Of a stretch of 64,000 nucleotides of DNA, positions 21,944 to 34,862 are shown piece by piece. A model generated the notes under the pieces. The model saw only the letters and a program-made list of their open reading frames with translations, was not told the DNA's origin and did not search any database. Numbering within the stretch: the stretch's first letter is position 1; every line of letters starts with the position of its first letter. Both the position numbers and the translations under genes were made by a program. This DNA is from Stramonita haemastoma (lineage: Eukaryota > Mollusca > Gastropoda > Neogastropoda > Muricidae), in NCBI GenBank assembly GCA_030674155.1, contig CM060320.1, positions 17,043,752 through 17,107,751 of the forward strand. Direction: 5' to 3'.

Positions 21944-22449
21944 GGGTGTGCTGTTCCTATTCGACTGATGCTTCTTTGCCTATAACCCGTCAGGCCCACA
22001 CAGTGCGGTAAAGGCTGCATTCAGCATCAATAGATAAACAATTTCGTTGTCAATACAAATCGCACAGTATTCCTTACGAACAGTTCTTTTCGTTCACTGC
22101 TGTGGATGAGGAGATCCTCACTTTTGACAATCAGGACTCCGAAGTAGATACATATGCTTAAATTAACACTACCTTGTAACTGAAACAGCCGGTGACGTCC
22201 TCAGCAAACACCGACCAACACAGTAGTCCTGGTTCACGGAAGACATACTAGAGCTGTGCGGAAAACAAGAACAGAAGGCAGAAGAAGAATGAGGCTGAAA
22301 ATGCAACACTGTAACAGAAACTAATCAGCAAGTCAAAAAAACGGGCCATGCGAAAAGTATAGGGGACGTGGATTGAAGAACAACGCCAAAGGTTGAAAGT
22401 CTGCAGAAAGATAACAGCAAGAATACCTGCCAGCTTGTAAAATTTTTGA
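21944..22449. other. No recognised feature
   Basis: Haplotype partner of 206-718. Confidence 0.5.
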
Positions 22450-22456
22450 TTTTTAA

Positions 22457-22630
22457 AAATTTATTCTTTTATATCGAGGATAATGGAATAAACACTCTTG
22501 TGCTTTTTTTTTACATCCAGTCCCCGCGTGTATGCAGTTTTGTAAATGTCATCTGTTTCCACCGGCACCACATGGCCTGTTCTTACGAAAAGCGGAAGAG
22601 GATTTAACGTGTGCGCAAGATGTTCTGGTA
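22457..22630 (-). mobile_element. SINE family 1, 5'-truncated
   Basis: Partner of the copy at 719-891, with the same truncation point. Confidence 0.75.
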
Positions 22631-22669
22631 AAAGACCTGACAGGCAAGTATGTAGCAATAAGGATGTAT

Positions 22670-22685
22670 ATGCGCGCGCGCCACA

Positions 22686-22720
<35 letters not shown>

Positions 22721-22782
22721 ACCCAACAACAACACATAAACACACACACACACAACACACACACACACACCACACACACACA

Positions 22783-22820
<38 letters not shown>
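22670..22820. repeat. (CA)n microsatellite
   Basis: Interrupted CA repeat after a short GC run. Confidence 0.95.
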
Positions 22821-22823
<3 letters not shown>

Positions 22824-22895
22824 TCACTGACGATTTACAAAAGTCTGTGTGGGTTGTTAAGAGGACCACCAACATCGGCTCCAATAATCTGGAAG

Positions 22896-23750
<855 letters not shown>

Positions 23751-24079
23751 GGAGGCTTTTCTGTGTAGTTTGGGTAATAGCGATGACTGACATTGAAGCA
23801 GGTTTGTAGAATGAAGCCAGGGACAGCCGTTTTTAATGCGCCTCTGCTTAAATTAAACCGCTGTTTGGCTACAAGGGAGTTAGGCTGGTTATGTAGGCAG
23901 TGTCTTCGCCTCGCGATGCGTTAGTTGTTAGTTAGTTAGTTAGTTAGTTATTAGTTTCGTTGTAGTTTGTTAGTTTGTAATAGTTATATAGTGTCTAGTC
24001 GCTTTTTTGAGTGAAAACTAAAGTGTCGGGAAGGTGTTTTTAACAAAAAAGGCGACTGCATTTGTACGAGAAATAGATA

Positions 24080-24270
24080 TTATACACACGCACGCACGCA
24101 CCACCACAGAAAACACACGCACGCACGCACGCACGCACAACACACGCACCACAACACACAACACAAACACACACACACACACACACACCAACACACCACA
24201 ACACCAACACACACAACACCACACAACACCACACACACCACACACACAAACACACAACACACACACCAGA
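24080..24270. repeat. (CGCA)n/(CA)n microsatellite
   Basis: Partner of 2256-2422. Confidence 0.95.
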
Positions 24271-24339
24271 GGAACGAAGAAGCGGGGTTGAGAGATACCG
24301 AGAAAAGTTGAGCTTGTTATTTTATTTATTTTATTATTT

Positions 24340-24685
24340 ATTTTATTCTATTCTTTTATATCGAGAATAATGGAATAAGCACTCATTTGCTTTTCTTTTC
24401 ATCCAGTCCCCGTGTGTGTGCAGTTTTGTAAATATTGTCATCTGTTCCCACCGGCTCACAATGGCCTTCTCTTACGAAAAGCGGAACAGGATTTAACATG
24501 TGTGCAAGATGCTCTGCGTGCGTTCGCACACGGGGCCTCGGTTTACAGTCTCATCCGAAAGACTTTTGGGGAGAGTAGAGTCAGCATGATGTTAACTCCA
24601 GGGGAAAAATCCCCTCGAACGGGAGTCGAACTCGGGTCGTCAAATTGCGAGCGCAATGTTTTGACCATTATGCTTCCCGTCCCCG
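24340..24685 (-). mobile_element. SINE family 1, near full length
   Basis: Partner of 2480-2836, with the same A- and B-box-like head. Confidence 0.85.
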
Positions 24686-25221
24686 TTACAGACGTTATGA
24701 TCCCTTATGGTGATAATAATTATAAATGCGCTATGCAGGTATGCTGAACACTTCCATTATAACACCAACAAGCTATGCCCGTTATGGGCACTGTTTGTGA
24801 TTAAGGACAAACCATCGAACTTTTTAACGATAAAATCTTAATCAAATCAGCGTGAAAAAAAAAGTGCAGTCATTATGAACAGTCTGGAATAGTTGCATAT
24901 CAATGCGTGTCCATCTTGGTATTCAAAGAGACTTTCCAAGAAAATCAACTTCGTTGGAATTATATGGTAGCATAAAACAGTCTTTTATGAACTCTATTGA
25001 ATTGAAACAAGAGGTTTATGTAATGATTAGTGTTCTACTGTTTCCTTTTTGTAGCTGGAAACGCATTGTAGTTTGTCAGTAGGTGTTTAAATCGCTTATC
25101 CTAATGTGTAGTTTACAACAATCAATTTACTTTTTCTGCCAAACAAAAATATATGAGGAAACTTCAGCACAGCCAACAAACAGTGGTTAATTTTTCTCGT
25201 TTTGTTTGTTGAAAACGCTTC
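24686..25221. other. No recognised feature
   Basis: Partner of 2837-3389. Confidence 0.5.
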
Positions 25222-25250
25222 ATTTAACTATCTATGTATCTATGTATCTA

Positions 25251-25292
<42 letters not shown>

Positions 25293-25293
25293 A

Positions 25294-25380
<87 letters not shown>

Positions 25381-25391
25381 TCAGTGTATCC

Positions 25392-25467
<76 letters not shown>

Positions 25468-25474
25468 CTCACTC

Positions 25475-25509
<35 letters not shown>

Positions 25510-25528
25510 GCCTGCCTGCCTGCCTGCC

Positions 25529-25565
<37 letters not shown>
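25222..25565. repeat. (TCTA)n/(TCTG)n/(CCTG)n array
   Basis: Longer allele of 3390-3640. Confidence 0.95.
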
Positions 25566-25568
<3 letters not shown>

Positions 25569-26149
25569 CCGTACTTTGGCGACCGTGGGGGCATCCCAAA
25601 GACTTGACAACCAGTTCCCTACATTCCTCTCTCTGTTCTGCCTCTTTTAGGGTTTTTTGAGTTCTAGGCCCGTCCATTCGGTGATGTTGTCATTCTATAA
25701 TATAATTATTGTGTAACAAAATTGAACTAGGTACATGTAAAACATTTTGGAGGGGTTTAGTTTTCAGTTTAGACTCTACAACCTTTTCATGCCTTGGTGG
25801 CGTGTCCATACAACTGAGAACCTCATATCCACTGCATTGGCATACAGGACGTAAAATAATTATTAATGGCTTCATTCAAAAAGTATGGGGGATCTTAAGA
25901 AGTCTTGTCTCAGCAATCGAGGTAAATGGTATCAACAGCTGCATAGTTTGCTGTGAAAGCAGTATGTCAGAACATCCACTACGCAACAGGCCTGTAAATT
26001 GACCTGGCAGGAGTGAAGTTCTCACTGGTCACAAACCTCATTGTGGCCTGTTCTTGGTGGTACAGTAAGCTATGGGCATTGACACAGAGATGAAAAAAGT
26101 GTAGATTTGGCTATTGATGCTTTTAAGTTGGACTGAAAGCTGTAGAAAT
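25566..26149. other. No recognised feature
   Basis: Partner of 3641-4225. Confidence 0.5.
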
Positions 26150-26275
26150 ACAGCACCCAAATCAAATCAGATCAAACCATATCAAAATCTTTTATTTCGA
26201 GGATAATGAATAAGCACCCATGTGCTTTTTTTTTTACATTCAGTCCCCGCCCTAATCAGGGATTACATCCGTTTA
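26150..26275 (-). mobile_element. SINE family 1 tail with (TCAAA)n
   Basis: Partner of 4226-4345. Confidence 0.65.
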
Positions 26276-26483
26276 AGAACACCTCCAACTAACAACTATA
26301 ATAAACCAAAACAAGAAGGCCCAAAACAACAAGACAGTAATAAAAAGAAGTCAAGATGTAAGGACAGAAGATATGATAGAATAACAAGGGCACAATACAG
26401 TGAACTAAGATTAATAATAAACAATCAAATAATCATTATCATTACTGACAAATGCAGTAACTGTCCCCAAATAATGTAAGGAA

Positions 26484-26645
26484 ATACGTCCACGTGTGTG
26501 TCTACGTGTCTACGATGTGTCAACGTATATGTCTACGTGTCCACGATGTGTCAACGTATATGTCTACGTGTCCACGATGTGTCAACGTATATGTCCACGT
26601 GTCCACGATATGTCAACGTATATGTCAACGTGTGTACGATGTGTC
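26484..26645. repeat. 31-bp minisatellite next to gephyrin exon 1
   Basis: About five imperfect units containing gtgtcaacgtatatgtc and tacgtgtccacgat. The array occupies the place where the polypyrimidine tract of the next acceptor should lie. Confidence 0.9.
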
Positions 26646-26653
26646 TGCACCAG

Positions 26654-26835
26654 CCTCAGCAGCGGGCCGTGGTGCCGGGGCAGTGCATGAGGATCAACAC
26701 GGGAGCCCCCTTGCCCCCCGGGGCTGACGCCGTCACCCAGGTAGAGGACACTCGCCTGGAGAAAACGGACAGTCAGGGGCAGGAGGAGCTGGAGATCTCC
26801 GTCCTCGTGACTCCCTCACCTGGTCAGGACATCAG
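26654..26835 (+). CDS. GPHN: Gephyrin E domain, visible exon 1
   Basis: Encodes about 60 residues reading [20 protein letters not shown], then [14 protein letters not shown], and ending SPGQDI plus two bases of the next codon. The NTGAP-x-P-x-GADAV-x-x-VED stretch is the MoeA signature of the molybdopterin-binding cleft. The frame is open throughout. The donor is gtgagt at 26836 and the exon ends in phase 2. The start is the least certain border: ag acceptors are possible at 26652-26653, 26658-26659 and 26661-26662, all preceded by a minisatellite rather than a pyrimidine tract. The near-identical copy at 4697-4877 has lost one C. Confidence 0.85.
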
Positions 26836-26869
26836 GTGAGTGGGTTCTGCTACGATAAGGTGGTGGTGG

Positions 26870-27020
26870 AGGGGTATGGGGGAGGGAGAGGGGGTGGAGA
26901 GGAGGGGGGGAGGGAGGGAGAGAGGGATTTGATTTGATTTGATTTGATTTATTCTTTTATATCGACGATAACGGAATAAGCACTCTTATGCTTTTTTCAT
27001 CCAGTCCCCGTGTGTATGCA
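26870..27020 (-). mobile_element. Purine tract, (GATTT)n and truncated SINE family 1 tail
   Basis: Partner of 4905-5062. An A-rich stretch (27020-27110) follows. Confidence 0.65.
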
Positions 27021-27138
27021 AAAAAAAACCCCTAACAAACCAAAACCCCCCTCCCAAAAAAACAAGGAAAAAAAAACAACCAAAAGAAAAACAAACAAAC
27101 AAAAAAACCCATTTCACCAACACTTATTAACTAACGTG

Positions 27139-27139
<1 letters not shown>

Positions 27140-27201
<62 letters not shown>

Positions 27202-27298
27202 CGCGCATGCGTACGTACGTGCATGCGTGCGTACGTGCATGCACGCTCGTGCCTGCCTGCGTGCGTGCATGTGTGTATATGCGCGCTGTGTGTGGTGC
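27140..27298. repeat. (GT)n/(GC)n microsatellite abutting exon 2 acceptor
   Basis: A long GT run, then GC and GTGC variants, ending tgtgtggtg directly before the cag acceptor at 27298-27300. Confidence 0.95.
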
Positions 27299-27300
27299 AG

Positions 27301-27453
27301 GCCTGTGGGCTCTGATATCAGGGCAGGGGAGCAGGTGTTGCGGCAGGGCCAGAGGCTGGGGCCGGCAGAACTGGGGCTGTTGGCCACTGTGGGCCTGACC
27401 TCCGTCCTCTGCTACCGGCCCCCAGGGTAGCCGTCCTCTCCACCGGCAATGAG
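27301..27453 (+). CDS. GPHN: Gephyrin E domain, visible exon 2 (one base short)
   Basis: The first base completes an Arg codon from exon 1. The exon then reads [38 protein letters not shown], and after a shift [10 protein letters not shown]. This matches gephyrin's P-I-G-x-D-I block, GLLATVG and the V-A-V-x-STGNE start of the MoCF-binding subdomain. Between LCY and VAVLSTGNE the sequence (about 27409-27427) is one base too short, giving an in-frame tag stop. The family spacing and the phase of the next exon both demand one more base in the GGCCCCCAGGG run. The same shortfall occurs in both other copies, so a systematic consensus error or a true inherited lesion is possible. The donor gtccta is weak. 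Confidence 0.8.
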
Positions 27454-27922
27454 GTCCTATCGTCTCCTGTTCCTGTCCTGCTGTCTTGCTGTCTCTGTTC
27501 TGTCTCTTGTCTTTCTGTCTCTGTTTTCTTGTGTGTCTCGTTCTGTCTCTGTTTTTCTCTGTCTTGTGTTCTCTTCCTTCTCTGTTTCTCTGTCTCTGTC
27601 TCTGTGTTCTCTGTCTCTGTCTCTGTGTTTCTTCTGTGTTCTCTGTCTCTGTCTGCTAATCTCCTCTGCTCAGGTCCGTCTCTCAGCTGCTCGTATCTTC
27701 CTGCCTGCTCTCTCTCTTTGTCTTTTGTCTTGTTTTGTTGTGTGTCTTGTGTTGTCTGTCTGTTCTGTCTGTTCTGTCTGTCTGTCTGTCTGTCTCTGTT
27801 CTCTCTCTCTTCTTATGTGTCGTGTGCTCTGTGTCTCGTCTGTCTGTCTGTCTGTCCTCTCTCTCTGTCTGTCTTCTGCTCTGTCGTCTGTCTTCTTCTC
27901 TTCTGTCTGTCTGTCTCTGTCT

Positions 27923-27956
<34 letters not shown>

Positions 27957-28000
27957 CGTGCGTGCGTGCGTGTGTGCGTGCGTGCCTGTGTGTGCATTTA
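27454..28000. repeat. (TCTG/CT)n pyrimidine-rich block with GCGT end
   Basis: Intronic low complexity matching the end of the first contig. It is less regular than its partner and ends in GTGC repeats near 27957-27995. Confidence 0.9.
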
Positions 28001-28165
28001 AGATATGTTAAACCTATTTGCGAACGGTCGCATGCGCATGAATGGTTTGAATGCAAGGGCTTTGAATTTTTTGCTTTACAAGATGCAGCGCTATGAAAAT
28101 GCCATGTATTATTAATTATATTATATGGATCAAAGTTTAACTGTATTTAGAATGAGTAGGTACAT

Positions 28166-28466
28166 GGGGGGCGGATAGCTCAGTGGTCAGAGCACTTGCT
28201 TTCCCCAAGTCAAGTTAAGCAGCATCGAGTGTGGTTACCAGTTGGATGGGTGACCTGTTTGCGCGCCTTGGCTTCAGTACAGTCCCCCCAGTTCACCCAG
28301 CTGTAAATGGGTACCTGCCCTCTTTAGGGTCAGGGAAGGTAAAGCAGCAAGGAGAGGAGATGGGCGCCTGCCCTCAATATGCTGGCCCCTAGAGAAGCTG
28401 AGGTCTCTGATGCCTCGTTTACCTACGACCTCCTAGGTTATGGGACACCTTTACCTTTACCTTAGG
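28166..28466 (+). mobile_element. SINE family 3: composite tRNA/5S-rRNA head
   Basis: The element opens with a tRNA-type A box (TAGCTCAGTGG, 28176-28186) but continues into sequence matching the internal part of 5S rRNA. AAGTTAAGCAGC lies at 28212-28223 and, after normal 5S spacing, GGATGGGTGACC at 28244-28255. A body with taaatgggtacctgccct and atatgctggcccctagagaa follows. The end is an acctttaccttt repeat. Two minus-strand copies are at 37028-37330 and 45130-45295. It is a SINE and not a 5S gene, since the first part of the 5S molecule is replaced. Confidence 0.75.
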
Positions 28467-28532
28467 TCATTTTTCAGGTCAGTCTAGTGATCATATCATA
28501 ACATTGCCATCTTCAGAATTAAAAAATGACAC

Positions 28533-28540
28533 TAGGAGAG

Positions 28541-28600
<60 letters not shown>

Positions 28601-28800
28601 AGACAGAGACAGACAACAGACATGACAGACAGACAGAGCAGAGACAGACAGACAGACAGACGAGACAGACAGAGAGACGAAAACGAAGAACGAACACACA
28701 CACAGACACAGACAGAACAGACACACACACACACACACAAACAACACACAACAGACGACAACACACAAACACAGACAGACACAAGACAGAGAGATAGGGG
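28533..28800. repeat. (GA)n, (CAGA)n and (CA)n microsatellites
   Basis: GA at 28533-28600, CAGA/CA mixed to 28795, then a G-rich run. Confidence 0.95.
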
Positions 28801-28910
28801 TGGGGGAGGAGGGAGGGGGAATAGGGTGGTAGGGAAGAGGTAGAAGAGAACGAGGTCAGACCTGACCTGCACGTGTGTATAGTCAGAGAGCCGTTCTCCT
28901 GTGTTTTCAG

Positions 28911-29031
28911 CTGGTGGAACCAGGTCAGCCCTTAACCCCTGGAAAAATCCGGGACAGCAACAGAACCACCTGTTGGCTCAGCTCAGAGAGGTGGGCCTGA
29001 CACCTGTCGACCTGGGCATTGCGCCCGATAG
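28911..29031 (+). CDS. GPHN: Gephyrin E domain, visible exon 3 (one base short)
   Basis: The exon follows a good acceptor (gttttcag) and reads LVEPGQPLTPGKIRDSNRTT. After a one-base shift it continues LLAQLREVGLTPVDLGIAPD and ends with two bases of a split codon at the gtaagc donor (29032). It corresponds to the GKIRDSN-R-x-T-LLA segment of gephyrin's central domain. The shift sits in accacctgttgg (about 28957-28968), where two C stand in place of an expected three. Restoring the expected length makes the exon end in phase 2, which the next exon requires. Confidence 0.8.
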
Positions 29032-29065
29032 GTAAGCTGCTTTCGGAGGCTTGCACCTGGATTTG

Positions 29066-29215
<150 letters not shown>

Positions 29216-29239
29216 AAAGTAACTGGTCTTGCAGCATAG

Positions 29240-29584
29240 AGGATGTATGGTCGTTCTATCTACAAGCACTTTGAATTGTAATACCTAGGTGTTTATGGAA
29301 AGGAACGTCTTGTAAATCGGTCCTGACCAAATGTCAGGGTAGAATAGGGATCGGATCACAAAGTTCTTGATTTCGTTCGATCCTTAATAGAATGTTTCTG
29401 TTCAGATGCTGGCCCACTTGCTATTCTTTTGAAGGTCTGAATTCAAGATTTCACTTCTTAGTTGTACTGTCATAACAACATTGATTGGAGGCTGTTGACT
29501 AGCCACCAAAGACTGGCACCTCTTGTACTGTGTTCTGTCTGAATCAGTATTCATTTGATCACTCTTTTCACTAAGTCTGTATTC

Positions 29585-29588
<4 letters not shown>
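29240..29588. other. Intron, no recognised feature
   Basis: Low-copy intronic sequence. Confidence 0.5.

Positions 29589-29660
<72 letters not shown>
29589..29660. repeat. (GT)n repeat forming the acceptor region of exon 4
   Basis: About 35 uninterrupted GT units end directly at gacag|TCCTGATG, leaving no polypyrimidine tract other than the repeat's own T residues. Confidence 0.95.
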
Positions 29661-29664
29661 ACAG

Positions 29665-29752
29665 TCCTGATGCCTTGCTGGATATGCTGAGGAAGGCTAT
29701 GGACAAAGCTGATGTCATTGTTACTTCAGGTGGTGTTTCCATGGGTGATAAG
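29665..29752 (+). CDS. GPHN: Gephyrin E domain, visible exon 4
   Basis: The first base completes a Ser codon. The exon reads PDALLDMLRKAMDKADVIVT and then SGGVSMGDK, with a gttagt donor at 29753. The D-V-I-(V/I)-TSGGVSMG-(D/E)-K motif is the most conserved signature of the MoeA/MogA fold and lines the molybdopterin site. The exon is 88 nt, enters in phase 2 and leaves in phase 0, so skipping it would shift the frame. Both sides are microsatellites. Confidence 0.92.
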
Positions 29753-29759
29753 GTTAGTT

Positions 29760-29832
29760 ACTTCTCTCTCTGTTTTCTCTGTTCTGTCTCTCTGTCTCTC
29801 TGTGTCTCTGTCTCTGTCTGTCTGTCTGTCTG

Positions 29833-29927
<95 letters not shown>

Positions 29928-29940
29928 CTCTCTCTCTCCA
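29760..29940. repeat. (CT)n and (TCTG)n block after exon 4
   Basis: Begins within a dozen bases of the donor. Confidence 0.95.
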
Positions 29941-30084
29941 GTTTACTCTGTCATACCGGCAGCCAGTGGAGAGATTGCAAGAGAGGGGTAATGTGCTCAG
30001 ATTTTTTTCTTTCTGAGGACCAGTCGAGCTGCAGAGTTTTGTATACGTTGAAGGGAGTGGATAGATGATGATGGCAGACCAGAA

Positions 30085-30166
30085 TCATATGATCTTATGG
30101 GATTCGAACCCGCGACCTTCCAGTCTGTAACCCAAGGTGCTAAGCACTGCGCCATGGCAGCTGCTC
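30085..30166 (-). mobile_element. tRNA-derived SINE head with perfect B box
   Basis: On the minus strand the block has A-box-like TGGCGCAGTGC, then ttagcacc, and a consensus B box GGGTTCGAATCCC (complement of about 30101-30113). Acceptor-stem and anticodon-stem pairing is poor, so it is a SINE promoter and not a tRNA gene. Poly-C and poly-A runs (30165-30208) adjoin it. Confidence 0.65.
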
Positions 30167-30208
30167 CCCCCCCCCACCCCCCACCCCCCCCCCCCAAAAA
30201 AAAAAAAA

Positions 30209-30885
30209 GTTCGTTAGAACAGACCTCAGAAGTGCACTCATTCTGCATGTCTTAATCATTATAATTTTTCCATTTTTATATTTTGCTCTATAATAAAACG
30301 GTTAAGTGACAACTTATTTTTGGCTGCTGGATTTCAAACTGCGTCAATTTGTTTTTAAAAAAAAGTGAAGGGGGGGGGGATAACATCTGTTATAATTTTG
30401 AATTGTGAAGGTGTTGAAAGTTTGTGCGTGGGGGGGGAGGGGGGGGGGGAAGTAGAGTAGCGGGCATGTAACGCTGAGTTGGACGAAGTGGCTTGTTGCG
30501 CGAAGAGGGCCGGAGTGATAATGACCGTACGGCTTCCATAATTGCTGCCGCTGGTTTCCGTGGGGGTTCTGGGCGGAAATCGAGGTGATGACACACAATT
30601 TTCAAGCTATCGTTTTATGCACGAACACTTTCAACTGCAGTCCTCCTTTAATTAGAGCATGGGCCAAAACGTTCTCTCCCTTCCCGTTCTGTTTTTTTTT
30701 TGGTCCCCTCTCTCCCTTTTTCGTGTTGTGCAAGACTGCAGTTTAGAATAATTATATATTTCTTAAATTAACTAATTTTGTCCGAAATATGTATGGTGGT
30801 GGGTTCATTGTTTTGTATATTTTGTGTTTCATCTAGACTTTTAAACTTCACACCCCTTCAAATGAAGCTTTGGACTTACTGAACC
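30209..30885. other. Intron, no recognised feature
   Basis: Contains G-runs near 30372 and 30430-30450 only. Confidence 0.45.
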
Positions 30886-31354
<469 letters not shown>

Positions 31355-31369
31355 AGATTTATTCAGATT

Positions 31370-32512
<1,143 letters not shown>

Positions 32513-32704
32513 GAATTATCATTTTTAGGCATTCTTCAATCCGTAAGACTATGGAGATGCGCTCTAGAACTTTGGGGTTGGAGGATCACGGGAGAGGCTC
32601 GTTTGGGTTGCTATTCCGGATGGACATCTCACCAAGTCTGGCTCCATGATAGAGCTATTACTGTTATTAGTAGGTAGCGTAGGGGTTGCCATATTATATA
32701 TATA

Positions 32705-32749
<45 letters not shown>

Positions 32750-32978
32750 TATATATATAATAATATAAGATAAAATGATAACCAGGTGTGATGAGAGAAC
32801 AGAATGCGTATTTGGGTGACCTCTAGGATGTCAACATGGGGAATCTTATCCCAAAAACGTTTTTAGAACACACAGTCAACACAGAGGATGTAAATCCAGT
32901 TTTATGTATTTGTCAGCTTCTGGGATGTTGAGTGTGACCTGCGGCATTATCATGTGATATATTGTGGTGACTGTGCAG
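32513..32978. other. Intron with (TA)n repeat
   Basis: A TA array lies at 32693-32765. The rest is unique sequence up to the exon 5 acceptor (ctgtgcag). Confidence 0.7.
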
Positions 32979-33053
32979 GATTACCTGAAACAAGTGTTGA
33001 TGACAGATTTGAAAGCCACCATTCACTTTGCCCGTGTCTTCATGAAACCAGGG
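32979..33053 (+). CDS. GPHN: Gephyrin E domain, visible exon 5
   Basis: Reads DYLKQVLMTDLKATIHFARV and then FMKPG, matching gephyrin's D-Y-L-K-Q-V-L ... I-H-F-(G/A)-R-V-FMKPG. It enters in phase 0 as exon 4 leaves. The only usable GT donor is at 33054 (gtgagt), which leaves the exon in phase 0, whereas exon 6 needs phase 2. One G too many in the GGGG run (33051-33054) would explain this. The true end would then be CCA GG with Gly completed by the first base of exon 6. Confidence 0.88.
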
Positions 33054-33059
33054 GTGAGT

Positions 33060-33715
33060 AGAGAGAGCTTTGTGCAGGTATTTGTCTGTTGTTGATGTGT
33101 AAGTGGTGGACGGATTGGAGCGGAGGGAAGGGCTGGGCCGAGGAGAGAGTATGTGTGTGGATATGCTCTCTTTGCTTTTTTCGTTGGAACTAAAACGAAA
33201 AGGCAGAATTGGGCTTTCGGGTATTTACCCGCACTGTTTTGTTTCAGTATCTGTCATTGTCTTTGGTTGTGCAGTAATGTAATCACTATTTCCATAAATA
33301 ATTTGTTTTCGATTTGCTATATTACTATCTGTATTGTTTGTTTGGTTGTTTGCTTGTTTTCTTCGGTTGGCAAATGTTTTTTTTTTTCTGGCAACCTTGT
33401 ACTGTATGTTTTTGTGTGTCAGTCGTTACCTATTGATGTTATTTTACTATGACATTGTTGGTCTGTGCTGTCTGATCACATATCAATGTGTTTGTATGTC
33501 TTTTTTGTTATTTTTGTCGTATATCTGTGGCTTGTTGTGTAGTACATACTGTGGTATTTTTCTATGCCTTTGTATTATCTTTTATATTTTTTATGAGACT
33601 TTTTTAAGCCTTGCCTCGGCAATGTATTTGTGCTTTCCTACAGTCATTATTTTGAACCATGCCTTATCTATATCTGCTTTTGTTAAACAGAAAAATACTC
33701 CACAGACAACAGACA
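33060..33715. other. Intron, no recognised feature
   Basis: AT-rich sequence with a long frame of low-complexity hydrophobic residues. It has no family signature. Confidence 0.45.
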
Positions 33716-33717
33716 GC

Positions 33718-33752
<35 letters not shown>

Positions 33753-33768
33753 CACACACACACACACA

Positions 33769-33848
<80 letters not shown>

Positions 33849-33851
33849 AGA

Positions 33852-33933
<82 letters not shown>

Positions 33934-33935
33934 GA
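33716..33935. repeat. (CAGA)n, (CA)n and (GA)n arrays
   Basis: Consecutive microsatellites. Confidence 0.95.
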
Positions 33936-34097
33936 AAATAGAGAAAAACGCATTTCAGTAAGATTACACCAACTCAAAAAAAAAATCAAAAATTTTCTAA
34001 ATTTGCCGTCAGAAACTATTCTTTCACGCACATCTATTTCTTATGAATTTTGCTTCTACCTTATGGGATAGTGCTTGGGAACAAACCTTAGCATAGC

Positions 34098-34159
34098 TTG
34101 ACAGCTTTTATGTAGGCGGTTTATATGCGCATATAAGTTTCTTACATAAAAGCTGTCAA
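34098..34159. repeat. Inverted repeat with palindromic centre
   Basis: Perfect 17-nt arms TTGACAGCTTTTATGTA (34098-34114) and its complement (34143-34159) enclose a second perfect 16-nt palindrome, TTATATGCGCATATAA (34121-34136). Two unpaired 6-nt blocks lie symmetrically between them. The layout suits a cruciform or a short hairpin. Confidence 0.85.
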
Positions 34160-34179
34160 ACTAATAAGATTGAATCCTA

Positions 34180-34672
34180 ATACAAAGAGATGGGTATTCT
34201 TCACTCAAAGACAGTTTTTAAAATTAGCTCCTTCAAAAGAACCGTTTAGGAAACTTTTGAAGAGACATCTAATGGGGGAAAAAAAGTAAAAGCTATTTTC
34301 TTTATGCTCGAAGTTATTTTACAACTGATTTGCTTTGAATTGCTGTCTTTTACCCTTGTTATCTTGTTTTCTTCACTACTTTCTGCCTGAATCGAACACA
34401 TGTGGTAATGTCTTGGTTTTTGTTTTATCTTATAGTGAGAGGTCTGGATTAGTTTTGTCATGTTCATTTTGGTTCTTTTTTAACATTGTTAGTATTGTTT
34501 TTGTTTGTTTTTTTAAATCAATTTTGGGGGGAGGGCAGAATGAAAAAAGGTTGTGTGAACTTAATCTTTTACTTTCAATAAAGATCATTTTGATTTGACT
34601 TGACTTGACTTGACTTGACTGGACTGGACTGGACTGGACTGGACTGGACTGGACTGGACTTGGACTTCACAC
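34180..34672 (+). mobile_element. Probable retroelement 3' end with (GACTT)n/(GACTG)n tail
   Basis: AT-rich 3'UTR-like sequence ends in tttcaataaagatcatt, followed by GACTT and then GACTG pentamers (34594-34668). A polyadenylation-like signal followed by short tandem repeats is the usual end of several LINE clades. No coding part was recognised. Confidence 0.45.
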
Positions 34673-34674
34673 CA

Positions 34675-34696
34675 CAAACACACGACACAGACACAC

Positions 34697-34735
<39 letters not shown>

Positions 34736-34824
34736 CACACAAAACACACACACGACGCACCACCACGCACAGCACGACACGCACGAGCCGACGCCACGCG
34801 CGCTTACACCACCTACACACAACC

Positions 34825-34862
<38 letters not shown>

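Noticed and set aside
28166..28260. A genuine 5S rRNA gene
   Set aside because: Only the internal part of 5S is present, behind a tRNA-type start. The element recurs as a dispersed repeat with an unrelated 3' body.
30085..30166. A functional tRNA gene on the - strand
   Set aside because: The A and B boxes are good, but the acceptor and anticodon stems do not pair convincingly.
33334..34071. A 245-codon frame with hydrophobic N-terminal stretch
   Set aside because: It runs through AT-rich intron into CAGA, CA and GA repeats and has no motif. The hydrophobicity follows from T-rich composition.
34589..34672. Shared tail between this LINE end and SINE family 1 (TTGA-type against ATCAA-type pentamers), as a sign of mobilisation
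   Set aside because: When both elements are read 5' to 3' the tails are complementary rather than identical, so they do not support a shared 3' end.
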